A stretch of 5,185 bases of DNA from an uncultured Bacilli bacterium. Lineage in GTDB: Bacteria > Bacillota_I > Bacilli_A > RF39 > UBA660. Where the stretch lies: contig CALVVW010000074.1 in NCBI GenBank assembly GCA_944364005.1, positions 1 to 5,185 on the forward strand, given 5' to 3'. The notes beneath the pieces were generated by a model that was not told where the DNA came from, made no database searches, and was given only the letters and a program-made list of their open reading frames with translations. Positions within the stretch are counted from its first letter, which is position 1; each line of letters begins with the position of its first letter. The position numbers were made by a program, and so were the translations under genes. Below are positions 5,185 to 5,185 of the stretch, one piece after another.

Positions 5185-5185
5185 C

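Overview
The window is very AT-rich (by eye about 70% A+T), with strong purine-rich Shine-Dalgarno sites (AAAGGTG, AGGAGAG, AGAAGGTGA) and sigma-70-type -10 boxes. All 12 Trp codons in the called genes are TGG, and the stops are TAA apart from one TGA. This fits a low-GC Bacillota, perhaps a gut-associated Bacilli or Erysipelotrichia-like lineage, using the standard bacterial code. The lineage is inferred from composition and gene style only.

Layout. The left edge carries the first 12 codons of a minus-strand gene (1-37) behind a perfect consensus promoter (64-92). It is divergent from a plus-strand glycerophosphodiester phosphodiesterase (155-877). The 117-base gap between them holds a 10-bp inverted repeat with one arm in each promoter region. 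The phosphodiesterase converges on a minus-strand operon with only 2 bases between the stop codons. In transcription order that operon is a 619-residue protein with a C-terminal PEP/pyruvate-binding TIM barrel (3828-1969), then a HAD phosphatase-Nudix hydrolase fusion (1959-880). The two are 9 bases apart and the second gene's ribosome binding site is built into the end of the first. The operon has a perfect TATAAT box overlapped by a 21-bp dyad. Upstream lie a minus-strand two-helix membrane protein of unknown function (4538-4011) with its own promoter and intrinsic terminator, and a minus-strand single-domain cupin (5104-4676) with an unusual hairpin in its leader.

How the genes fit together. 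The phosphodiesterase would release glycerol 3-phosphate from lipid-derived glycerophosphodiesters in the cytoplasm. The two-gene operon joins a PEP-handling barrel, which lacks the usual phosphohistidine signature, to phosphatase and Nudix domains; that combination is the part of the window most likely to hold undescribed biochemistry. The membrane protein and cupin look like separate transcription units. No rRNA, tRNA, CRISPR array or mobile element was seen, and no gene-free stretch exceeds about 180 bases.
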